DNA from: Stenotrophomonas maltophilia
GTDB taxonomy: Bacteria; Pseudomonadota; Gammaproteobacteria; Xanthomonadales; Xanthomonadaceae
Length of the DNA stretch: 64,000 nt
Direction: 5' to 3'
Assembly: GCA_002435595.1 (NCBI GenBank)
Contig: DJBL01000147.1
Location: forward strand, 9,152 to 73,151
In this document: positions 38,628 to 46,061 of the stretch, one piece after another
Layout: every line of letters starts with the position of its first letter
Position numbering within the stretch: the stretch's first letter is position 1
The notes under the pieces: generated by a model
Database searches by the model: none
Seen by the model: only the letters and a program-made list of their open reading frames with translations
Told to the model about the DNA's origin: nothing
Made by a program: the position numbers and the translations under genes

Positions 38628-39587
38628 ATGTCGGCAGGACCCGCCACAGCTGCACCCCGCACCCCCCGCCGTGGCCCCTGGGCCACGCTGCGGCGCTGGT
38701 TCGATACCAGCGCCGACGGCCCGGTCGCGGCCGGGAGCGGGCACCGCGTGGACTGGCTGCGTGCGATCCCCTTCGCGGCGATGCACCTGGCCTGCCTGGC
38801 GGTGGTCTGGGTGGGGGTGTCGTGGGTGGCGGTGGGCGTGGCCGTGGCGTTGTATGCCGTGCGCATGTTCGCCATCACCGCCTTCTACCACCGTTACTTC
38901 TCGCACCGCACCTTCCGTACCTCGCGCGCGGTGCAGTTCGTGTTCGCGGTGATCGGGGCGGCCAGCGTGCAGCGCGGGCCATTGTGGTGGGCCGCGCACC
39001 ACCGCACCCACCACCGCCATACCGACACCGCGGCCGATCCGCACTCGCCCGGCGTACATGGCTTCTGGTGGAGCCACATGGGCTGGTTCCTCACCACCGA
39101 GGGCTTCCGCACCCAGTGGGACCGTATCCCCGACCTGGCCAAGTACCCGGAACTGCGCTGGCTGGATCGCTTCGACACGCTGGTACCGATCGCGCTGGCC
39201 GCCGCGCTGTTCGGCCTGGGCGCGCTGCTCGAACACGTCGCGCCGTCCTGGGGCACCACCGGCGGGCAGATGCTGGTGTGGGGCTTCTTCATCTCCACCG
39301 TGGTGCTGTTCCACGCCACAGTCACCATCAACTCGCTGGCCCACCGCTTTGGTCGCCAGCGTTTCGCCACCGGCGATGACAGCCGCAACAACCTGTGGCT
39401 GGCGCTGCTCACCTTTGGCGAAGGCTGGCACAACAACCACCATTTCTTCCCGGGCAGCGCACGCCAGGGCTTCTACTGGTGGGAAGTGGACCTCACCTGG
39501 TACGGGCTGCGCGCGCTGGCGGCGCTGCGCCTGGTGAGTGATCTCAAACCCGTGCCGGCCTGGGTGCTGGCCAAGGCGGAGCACTGA
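38628..39587 (+). CDS. Membrane fatty acid desaturase (acyl-CoA/acyl-lipid type)
   Basis: A 319-residue di-iron desaturase. Histidine boxes are HRYFSH (88-93), HHRTHHRH (124-131) and EGWHNNHHFFPGSARQ near residue 265, with membrane segments between them. It introduces a double bond (Delta9-type by motif pattern) into saturated acyl chains, which would supply the unsaturated substrate for the cyclopropane synthase and methyltransferase downstream. AGGAG at 38614-38618 lies 9 bp before ATG 38628 but touches ATG 38619, so 38628 is the real start. It is followed by the flavoprotein gene after 1 bp. Confidence 0.92.
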   Translation: MSAGPATAAPRTPRRGPWATLRRWFDTSADGPVAAGSGHRVDWLRAIPFAAMHLACLAVVWVGVSWVAVGVAVALYAVRMFAITAFYHRYFSHRTFRTSRAVQFVFAVIGAASVQRGPLWWAAHHRTHHRHTDTAADPHSPGVHGFWWSHMGWFLTTEGFRTQWDRIPDLAKYPELRWLDRFDTLVPIALAAALFGLGALLEHVAPSWGTTGGQMLVWGFFISTVVLFHATVTINSLAHRFGRQRFATGDDSRNNLWLALLTFGEGWHNNHHFFPGSARQGFYWWEVDLTWYGLRALAALRLVSDLKPVPAWVLAKAEH

Positions 39588-39588
39588 C

Positions 39589-40869
39589 ATGCGTATCGCC
39601 GTGATCGGATCGGGCATCGCCGGGCTGGCCAGTGCCTGGTGGCTGGGCCAGCAGCACGAGGTAACGCTGTTCGAGACCAACGACTACCTGGGCGGGCACA
39701 CCCACACCCACCAGGTACAGGTGGACGGGCGCACGCACGCGGTGGACACCGGCTTCATCGTGTTCAACCCGCTGCACTACCCGCTGCTCACCGCGTTGTT
39801 CGACGAGCTCAACGTGCCCTCCCAGCCCACCACCATGAGCTTCTCGGTGCACAGCGAGCGCAGCGGGCTGGAATACAACGCCACCTCGCTGGACGGGCTG
39901 TTCTGCCAGCGCCGCAACCTGGTCTCGCCGCGCTTCTGGGGCATGCTTGGCGACCTGCGCCGCTTCTACCGCGAGGCGCCGGCACTGCTGCACGGCGACG
40001 ACGATGGCCCCTCACTGGGCGACTACCTGCGTGCCGGCCGCTACGGCCGCACCTTCATCGACGAACACCTGCTGCCCATGGCCTCGGCGCTGTGGTCCTC
40101 ACCCACCGCCAGCCTGGAGGCCTTCCCCGCGCGCTACCTGGTGCAGTTCATGGCCAACCACCAGATGCTGCAGGTGAGCGGGCGTGCGCCGTGGCGGGTG
40201 GTGCAGGGCGGCTCGGCGCGCTACATCGAGGCGATGCGCCGACGCTGGCAGGTGCGCGAGCGGCTGGATTGCCGCGTGTTCGGGGTGGAGCGCCACGAAC
40301 ATGGCGTGCGCGTGCACAGTGCGGCCGGCCTGGAAGGCTTCGACCAGATGGTGCTGGCCTGCCACAGCGACCAGGCGCTGGCGCTGTTGTCCGATCCCGA
40401 TCCGGCCGAGCGCAGCGTGCTCGGTGCGATCCGCTACCAGCCCAACGAGGTGGTGCTGCATACCGATGCACGCCTGCTGCCGCGCAACCGCAAGGCGTGG
40501 GCGGCGTGGAACGCGCATGTACCGGCCGCGCCGCTGGCGCCGTGCACGGTCAGCTACCTGATGAACCAGTTGCAGGGCATCGACACGCCCACCCCGCTGG
40601 TGGTCACCTTGAACCGCAGCGCGGCGATCGACCCGGCCAAGGTGCTGCGCACGCTGCAGTACGCCCACCCCGTGCACGACCATGCGATGGTGCGCGCGCA
40701 GCAGCGCTGGGCCGAGATCCAGGGCCAGCGCCGCACCTGGTTTGCCGGCGCGTACTGGGGCTGGGGCTTCCACGAGGACGGCATCCGCAGTGCACGGCGC
40801 GTGGTCGACGCATTGCAGGCGTTGGACGCCGAATCGTACTGGCCGCTGGCCCAGGCACAACCGGCATGA
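39589..40869 (+). CDS. FAD-dependent amine-oxidase-like oxidoreductase of the lipid operon
   Basis: A 426-residue flavoprotein. The N-terminal dinucleotide fold is RIAVIGSGIAGLASAWWLG (2-20), with ETNDYLGGHTHTH following. The C-terminal AYWGWGFHEDGIRSARRVVDAL is the FAD-closing motif. Such proteins (sometimes named cyclopropane/cyclopropene fatty-acid synthesis protein or predicted NAD/FAD-binding protein) regularly precede DUF1365 and cyclopropane synthase genes. In Rhodobacter sphaeroides relatives lie in the singlet-oxygen sigma regulon linked to furan fatty acids (from memory). It probably oxidises or desaturates the lipid-bound acyl chain. It overlaps DUF1365 by ATGA. Confidence 0.85.
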   Translation: MRIAVIGSGIAGLASAWWLGQQHEVTLFETNDYLGGHTHTHQVQVDGRTHAVDTGFIVFNPLHYPLLTALFDELNVPSQPTTMSFSVHSERSGLEYNATSLDGLFCQRRNLVSPRFWGMLGDLRRFYREAPALLHGDDDGPSLGDYLRAGRYGRTFIDEHLLPMASALWSSPTASLEAFPARYLVQFMANHQMLQVSGRAPWRVVQGGSARYIEAMRRRWQVRERLDCRVFGVERHEHGVRVHSAAGLEGFDQMVLACHSDQALALLSDPDPAERSVLGAIRYQPNEVVLHTDARLLPRNRKAWAAWNAHVPAAPLAPCTVSYLMNQLQGIDTPTPLVVTLNRSAAIDPAKVLRTLQYAHPVHDHAMVRAQQRWAEIQGQRRTWFAGAYWGWGFHEDGIRSARRVVDALQALDAESYWPLAQAQPA

Positions 40870-41633
40870 GCGCCAGCGCCCTCTACCGTGGCCGCATGCG
40901 CCATCGCCGCCACGCCCCGCACCCGCATGCGTTCGGCTACCCGGTGGCCCAGCTGCTGCTGGACCTGGACGAGATCGACACGCTGTTCGCGCGGCGCTGG
41001 CTGTGGTCGGTGGGCCGCCGCAACCTGGCCGAATTCCGCCGCAGCGACTACCTCGGTGATCCGCGGCAACCGCTGGCCGAGGCGGTACGCGCCCGCATCA
41101 CCGCGGCACTCGGCCGCGCACCACACGGCCCGATCCGCCTGCTCACCCACCTGCGCTACGCCGGCCACGTGTTCAACCCGGTCAGCTTCTACTACTGCTA
41201 CGCCGACGATGGCCGCACGCTGGACTGCATCGTCGCCGAGATCACCAACACCCCATGGAAAGAGCGGCACGCCTACGTGCTGCCGGTGGCCGCCGCCGAT
41301 GCCAGCGGCCGCGCACTGGCCTGGGAATTGGACAAGCAGTTCCATGTGTCGCCCTTCATGGCCATGGACTGCCGTTACCGCTGGCGCTTCACCGCACCCG
41401 GTGACGATCTGCACGTGCACATGCAGGTGTGGCGCGCGGGCGTACGCCAGTTCGATGCCGACCTGGTGCTGCAACGCCATCCGATCACCGCGCGCAGCCT
41501 GGCCGGCGTGCTGCTGCGCTTTCCGCTGATGACCGTGCAGGTGGTGGCCGCCATCCACTGGCAGGCCCTGCGCCTGTGGCTCAAGCGCACTCCCGTCCAC
41601 GATCACCCTTCGCTTGCAGGAAAACGCCCATGA
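40866..41633 (+). CDS. DUF1365-family protein
   Basis: A 255-residue protein starting SALYRGRMRHRRHAPHPHAF, the conserved DUF1365 opening. HLRYAGHVFNPVSFYYCY and the KQFHVSPFMAMDCRYRWRF block, rich in His, Asn and aromatic residues, look like a ligand or metal site. The C-terminal helix is hydrophobic. DUF1365 has no established function but is almost always between this type of flavoprotein and a cyclopropane synthase, so it probably acts on the same acyl-lipid intermediate. ATGA overlaps at both ends (40866-40869 and 41630-41633) couple it to its neighbours. Confidence 0.88.
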   Translation: MSASALYRGRMRHRRHAPHPHAFGYPVAQLLLDLDEIDTLFARRWLWSVGRRNLAEFRRSDYLGDPRQPLAEAVRARITAALGRAPHGPIRLLTHLRYAGHVFNPVSFYYCYADDGRTLDCIVAEITNTPWKERHAYVLPVAAADASGRALAWELDKQFHVSPFMAMDCRYRWRFTAPGDDLHVHMQVWRAGVRQFDADLVLQRHPITARSLAGVLLRFPLMTVQVVAAIHWQALRLWLKRTPVHDHPSLAGKRP

Positions 41634-42889
41634 ACGACATGACCCGCCCGGTTGCGCTGCCGATGCCCACGGCGCTGGAACGCTTCCTGCGTGATCGCCT
41701 GCTGGCCCAGCTGGCCCCCCTGCGCGGCGGTTGCCTGCACCTGCGCGACGCTGCCGGCGACGTGCTGCTGGGCGAGCCGTCGGCCCAGCTGCGCGTCACC
41801 CTGTGGGTGGATGACCCGGCGTTCTACCGTGCGGTGGCGGCGCAGGGCAGTGTGGGTGCGGGCGAGTCCTACATCCGCGGCGATTGGCGCTGCAGCGACC
41901 TGGTGGCGCTGGTGCAGCTGCTGGTGCGCAACCGCGAGCTGCTCGATGGCATGGAGGGCGGCCTGGCGCGCATCGGCGGCTGGCTGCTGCAGGGATGGAA
42001 CCACCTGCGCCGCAACACCCGCGAAGGCAGCCGCCGCAACATCGCCGCGCACTACGACCTGGGCAATCCGTTCTTCTCGCTGTTCCTGTCGCCGGACCTG
42101 ATGTACTCCTCGGCGCTGTATGCCTCGCCCGAGGACACGCTGGAGACCGCTTCGCAGCGCAAGCTGGCGCGCATCTGCGCCCAGCTCCAGCTGACCGCCA
42201 GCGACCACGTGGTGGAGATCGGTACCGGTTGGGGGGGCTTTGCGCTGTATGCCGCCGGCCAGATCGGCTGCCGCGTCACCACCACCACCATCTCGGTGGA
42301 GCAGTACACCCTGGCCAAGGCGCGCGTGGAAGCGGCCGGCCTGCAGGACAAGGTCACCCTGCTGCTCAAGGACTACCGCGACCTGGAAGGCCAGTACGAC
42401 AAGCTGGTCTCCATCGAGATGATCGAGGCGATCGGGGCGCAGTACCTGGAGACCTATTTCGCCACGCTCACCCGCCTGCTCAAGCCCGATGGCCTGGCCC
42501 TGCTGCAGGCCATCACCATCGAAGACCAGCGCTACCAGCAGGCGCGGCGCAGCGTGGACTACATCAAGCGCTTCGTGTTTCCGGGCAGCTTCATCCCCTC
42601 GATCAACGCGATCATGGCCGCCAAGACCCGCAGCAGCGACCTGCAGCTGATCGACCAGCACGATTTCGGTCCGTCCTATGCGCTCACCCTGCGCGCCTGG
42701 CGGCAGCGCTTCCTGGCGCAACTGCCGGCGGTGCGTGCACAAGGTTTCGACGAACGCTTCATCCGCCTCTGGGAGTTCTACCTGGCCTACTGCGAAGGCG
42801 GCTTCCTGGAGCGCTCCATCGGCGTATCGCACCTGCTGATGGCGCGCCCGGACTTCCGGCCGCCGCTGCTGCGGGAACAGGCCGCCTGA
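41630..42889 (+). CDS. cfa: Cyclopropane-fatty-acyl-phospholipid synthase
   Basis: A 419-residue S-adenosylmethionine enzyme. An N-terminal lipid-binding region (about 1-115, ESYIRGDWRCSDLVALVQLL) is followed by HYDLGNPFFSLFLSPDLMYS (141-160, the bicarbonate/substrate motif), the SAM motif EIGTGWGGFALYAA (196-209), and VSIEMIEAIGAQYLETYF. The C-terminal YLAYCEGGFLERSIGVSHLL closes the fold. It adds a methylene group across a cis double bond of membrane phospholipid acyl chains, making them more resistant to stress. It is coupled to DUF1365 by ATGA and followed after 1 bp by DUF2878. Confidence 0.93.
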   Translation: MNDMTRPVALPMPTALERFLRDRLLAQLAPLRGGCLHLRDAAGDVLLGEPSAQLRVTLWVDDPAFYRAVAAQGSVGAGESYIRGDWRCSDLVALVQLLVRNRELLDGMEGGLARIGGWLLQGWNHLRRNTREGSRRNIAAHYDLGNPFFSLFLSPDLMYSSALYASPEDTLETASQRKLARICAQLQLTASDHVVEIGTGWGGFALYAAGQIGCRVTTTTISVEQYTLAKARVEAAGLQDKVTLLLKDYRDLEGQYDKLVSIEMIEAIGAQYLETYFATLTRLLKPDGLALLQAITIEDQRYQQARRSVDYIKRFVFPGSFIPSINAIMAAKTRSSDLQLIDQHDFGPSYALTLRAWRQRFLAQLPAVRAQGFDERFIRLWEFYLAYCEGGFLERSIGVSHLLMARPDFRPPLLREQAA

Positions 42890-42890
42890 G

Positions 42891-43445
42891 ATGCTGCGCT
42901 TCTGGGCCAACGTGATCGGCAACCAGCTGGTGTGGCTGTGCGCGGTGATCGGTGCCGGGCACGGCCTGCGCTGGCCGGCGCTGCTGGCCGCAGGCGTATA
43001 CGTGGCCAGCCAGCTGGCGTGGTCGCGGCAGCCCGGCGTTGAACTGCGCCTGCTGGGGGTGGCGCTGCTGTGCGGCCTGCTGGTGGACGGCGTGGCCGGT
43101 GGCTCGGGCTGGGTGCGGTACGCGGCCGGCAACGGCCCGGCATGGGTGGCGCCGGTGTGGATCCTGGCCTTGTGGGCCGCTTTCGCGATGACCCTGCCGG
43201 TGTCGTTTGCGGTGCTGCAGAGCCACCTGCGCATCGCCGCACTGGTCGGCTTGCTGCTGGCGCCGCTGGCCTATCTGTCGGCGGCGCGTGGCTGGTCGGC
43301 GGTGAGTTTCGCCGCGCCGCGCTGGCCCGGGGTGGTGCTGCTGGGCCTCGGCTGGTCACTGGCGCTGCCGGTGCTGGCTGCGTGTGCACGCCACTGGCAG
43401 CGCAGGTCGCACATCCTTTCTGATACGGCGGGAGAGCACGCATGA
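42891..43445 (+). CDS. DUF2878 membrane protein
   Basis: A 184-residue membrane protein with about five hydrophobic segments. It starts MLRFWANVIGNQLVWLCAVI, the conserved DUF2878 beginning, and keeps the short loops and DGVAGGSGWVRYA. Function unknown; the family travels with cyclopropane-synthase/flavoprotein operons, so a role in positioning or moving a modified lipid is possible. It overlaps the DUF1295 gene by ATGA (43442-43445). Confidence 0.82.
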   Translation: MLRFWANVIGNQLVWLCAVIGAGHGLRWPALLAAGVYVASQLAWSRQPGVELRLLGVALLCGLLVDGVAGGSGWVRYAAGNGPAWVAPVWILALWAAFAMTLPVSFAVLQSHLRIAALVGLLLAPLAYLSAARGWSAVSFAAPRWPGVVLLGLGWSLALPVLAACARHWQRRSHILSDTAGEHA

Positions 43446-44239
43446 AATTGCTGTGGTGGGTATGGCTGTATGCGGCGCTGATCATGAGCTGGGGCTGGTG
43501 GTGGCAACGTCGCCACCAGAACATCGGCGTGGTCGACGTGCTGTGGGCCAAGGGCGTGGGGGCATCGGCCCTGCTGCTGGCGCTGCTGGGCAACGGCGCG
43601 TCGGCACCGCGGATCGCGTTGGCGGTGCTGGGGGGGCTGTGGGGATCGCGGCTGGCGCTGCACCTGTGGCACCGCGTGCGCAGCGAGCCGGAGGACGGGC
43701 GCTACCAGCACCTGCGTGCGCACTGGCGCGGCCACCAGGGCAAGATCTTCGGCTTCTTCCAGTTCCAGGCGGGGCTGATCGTGCTGTTCGCCCTGCCGTT
43801 CGTGGCCGTGGCGCAGACGCCGCAGCAGGGCGGGCCGGGCTGGATCGTGGCCGCCGCGGTGGTCTGGCTGCTCAGCGTGGGCGGGGAGGCGCTGGCCGAC
43901 CGCCAGCTGGCGCGCTTCCGCGCCGACCCCGGCAACAAGGGCAAAACCTGCCGTGACGGCCTGTGGCGCTACTCGCGGCACCCCAACTACTTCTTCGAAT
44001 GGCTGCACTGGTTCACCTACGTGCTGCTGGCCGTGCATTCGCCGCTGTGGTGGCTGGCCTGGTCCGGCCCGCTGGTGATGTACGTGTTCCTGCGCTGGGT
44101 GAGCGGCATTCCCTTCACCGAGGCGCAGGCACTGCGCAGCCGCGGCGAGGACTACCGTGAGTACCAGCGCACCACGCCGATGCTGTTCCCGTGGTTTCCC
44201 ACCCGCTCACCGAACACCCGCAAGGAGCCGTCCCCGTGA
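43442..44239 (+). CDS. DUF1295 membrane protein (steroid 5-alpha-reductase-like)
   Basis: A 265-residue protein with six or more membrane segments. The C-terminal half has GLWRYSRHPNYFFEWLHWFT, the isoprenylcysteine methyltransferase/5-alpha-reductase type cofactor motif, then GIPFTEAQALRSRGEDYREY and QRTTPMLFPWFP. Family members reduce C=C bonds of steroids or lipids with NADPH, so this is the candidate reductase of the operon. A reductase acting on a methylated, unsaturated acyl chain would give a branched chain; this is inference. It overlaps the second methyltransferase gene by GTGA. Confidence 0.85.
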   Translation: MKLLWWVWLYAALIMSWGWWWQRRHQNIGVVDVLWAKGVGASALLLALLGNGASAPRIALAVLGGLWGSRLALHLWHRVRSEPEDGRYQHLRAHWRGHQGKIFGFFQFQAGLIVLFALPFVAVAQTPQQGGPGWIVAAAVVWLLSVGGEALADRQLARFRADPGNKGKTCRDGLWRYSRHPNYFFEWLHWFTYVLLAVHSPLWWLAWSGPLVMYVFLRWVSGIPFTEAQALRSRGEDYREYQRTTPMLFPWFPTRSPNTRKEPSP

Positions 44240-45309
44240 ATGTCGCCAGTGACTACCTGCCCATGCCCGACCACGCCCGGGGCCTGACCGGGCTGGCCGA
44301 GCGCGGCCTGCTACCCGATGCGTTGCTGCGCCTGGGCATCCGCCGCCAGTGCCAGGCGCGCCTGCGCGAAGAACTCGCCGGTGGCCAGCAGGCGCAGTCG
44401 CAGCGCTTTGCCGCGCACATCGCCGAGCTTTCGCACAGCGCCGTGGCGCTGCACGTGGACGCGGCCAACCGCCAGCACTACGAAGTGCCGGCACGCTTCT
44501 TCGAGCTGTGCCTGGGCAAGCGACTGAAGTACAGCAGCTGCTACTACCCCACCGGCCGGGAAACCCTGGACCAGGCCGAAGAGGCGATGCTGGCCCTGTA
44601 CGGGCACCGCGCACAGCTCGCCGATGGCCAGCACATCCTGGAGCTGGGCTGCGGCTGGGGCTCGCTCACGCTGTGGATGGCCGAGCGCTATCCCAACGCG
44701 CACATCACCGCGGTCTCCAATTCCAACAGCCAGCGCGAACATATCCAGGCGCAGTGCCGCCTGCGTGGGCTGGACAACGTCACCGTGCTCACCCGCGACG
44801 TCAACCACCTGGCCCTCGACGCCGGTACGTTCGATCGCTGCATCTCCATCGAGATGTTCGAGCACATGCGCAACTACCAGCAGCTGCTGCAGCGCATCCA
44901 TGGCTGGCTGCGCCCGCAGGGCAAGCTGTTCGTGCACATCTTCGTGCACCGCACGCTGATGTACCCCTTCGAGACCGAGGGCGAGGACAACTGGATGGGC
45001 CGCCATTTCTTCACCGGTGGCCTGATGCCCGCGGCCGATACGCTGCTGTGCTTCCAGCAACACCTGCAGCTGCAGCAGCGCTGGCTGCTCGACGGCACCC
45101 ATTACCAACGCACCGCCAACCATTGGCTGGCCAACCAGGACCAGAACCGCGAAGCGGTGCTGGAGATCATGCGCCAGTGCTACGGCGCGCCCTCGGCAGC
45201 CTTGTGGGCGCAGCGCTGGCGCATGTTCTGGATGGCCTGCGCCGAGCTGTTCGGCTACCAGGGCGGCCAGCAATGGCAGGTCGCCCACTACCTGTTCGAC
45301 CGCCCGTGA
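44236..45309 (+). CDS. Second cyclopropane-synthase-like SAM methyltransferase
   Basis: A 357-residue class I methyltransferase of the cyclopropane synthase superfamily. HYEVPARFFELCLGKRLKYS (81-100) replaces the HYDLGNPFF motif of true synthases, and the SAM site is LELGCGWGSLTLWMAERYPN (135-154). SIEMFEHMRNYQQLLQRIHG and VHIFVHRTLMYPFE follow. The lack of the long lipid-binding N-terminus and the different substrate motif suggest another acyl substrate than Cfa. GTG 44236 has AAGGAG eight bases upstream and overlaps the previous stop. It is the last enzyme gene before the lipocalin. Confidence 0.85.
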   Translation: MNVASDYLPMPDHARGLTGLAERGLLPDALLRLGIRRQCQARLREELAGGQQAQSQRFAAHIAELSHSAVALHVDAANRQHYEVPARFFELCLGKRLKYSSCYYPTGRETLDQAEEAMLALYGHRAQLADGQHILELGCGWGSLTLWMAERYPNAHITAVSNSNSQREHIQAQCRLRGLDNVTVLTRDVNHLALDAGTFDRCISIEMFEHMRNYQQLLQRIHGWLRPQGKLFVHIFVHRTLMYPFETEGEDNWMGRHFFTGGLMPAADTLLCFQQHLQLQQRWLLDGTHYQRTANHWLANQDQNREAVLEIMRQCYGAPSAALWAQRWRMFWMACAELFGYQGGQQWQVAHYLFDRP

Positions 45310-45334
45310 CCCCGCCTGCCATGAGGATCCTGCC

Positions 45335-45877
45335 ATGTCCTGCCGCGCCCTCCTTCCCCTGCTGCTGGCCAGCCTGATGCTGGGCTGTGGCGGCAACACC
45401 CGTCCCATTCCGCCCGTGGCCCATGTCGACGTGCCGCGCTTCATGGGCGACTGGTATGTGATCGCGCATATCCCCAGTCGCCCCGAACGCGAGGCCTTCG
45501 ATGCGGTGGAGTCGTATGCCCTGCGCCCGGATGGGCGCATCCAGACCACCTTCCGTTACCGCAAGGGCAGCTTCGACGCCCCGGTCAAGACCATGCACCC
45601 GATCGGCACGGTCAAGCCCGGCACCAACGGCGCCGAGTGGGGCATGCAGTTCATCTGGCCGATCCAGGCCGAGTACGTGATCGTGTACCTGGATGACCGT
45701 TACCAGCAGACCATCGTGGGGCGCAGCAAGCGCGACTACATGTGGCTGATGGCGCGTACCCCGACCATCTCCGAGGCGGACTACACGGCCGCGATGACCC
45801 GGCTGGCGGCCCTGGGCTACGACCTGTCGCAGGTGCGCCGCGTGCCGCAGTCGCCCGCCGGCAACCGCCAGCCATAA
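45335..45877 (+). CDS. blc: Outer-membrane lipoprotein lipocalin (Blc-like)
   Basis: A 180-residue lipoprotein. Its signal peptide has the lipobox LMLGC (acylated C18, followed by Gly, so not an Asp inner-membrane retention signal). The lipocalin GxW motif is FMGDWYVIAHIPSRPEREA, and the DYMWLMARTPTISEADYTA strand and helix end the barrel. Blc-type lipocalins bind lysophospholipids and fatty acids at the inner face of the outer membrane. It begins 26 bp after the second methyltransferase and probably completes the same operon, handling the modified lipids. Confidence 0.9.
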   Translation: MSCRALLPLLLASLMLGCGGNTRPIPPVAHVDVPRFMGDWYVIAHIPSRPEREAFDAVESYALRPDGRIQTTFRYRKGSFDAPVKTMHPIGTVKPGTNGAEWGMQFIWPIQAEYVIVYLDDRYQQTIVGRSKRDYMWLMARTPTISEADYTAAMTRLAALGYDLSQVRRVPQSPAGNRQP

Positions 45878-46061
45878 CTGCGGCGGGGTTCTCAGGCCCT
45901 GAGAAGGCGCTCGGCGATACTGTCCGCCTGGCCCCGACAGCATGCCCCGTCACCCGGCGGGCACCTGCGGCGGCCACACTGCAGCAGCACGGAGGCGATC
46001 ACGGCCCACGGACGGGGGCATGCGCGGGCAGGGCGCGCGGACGGCGGACAGAGGGCGCGAC

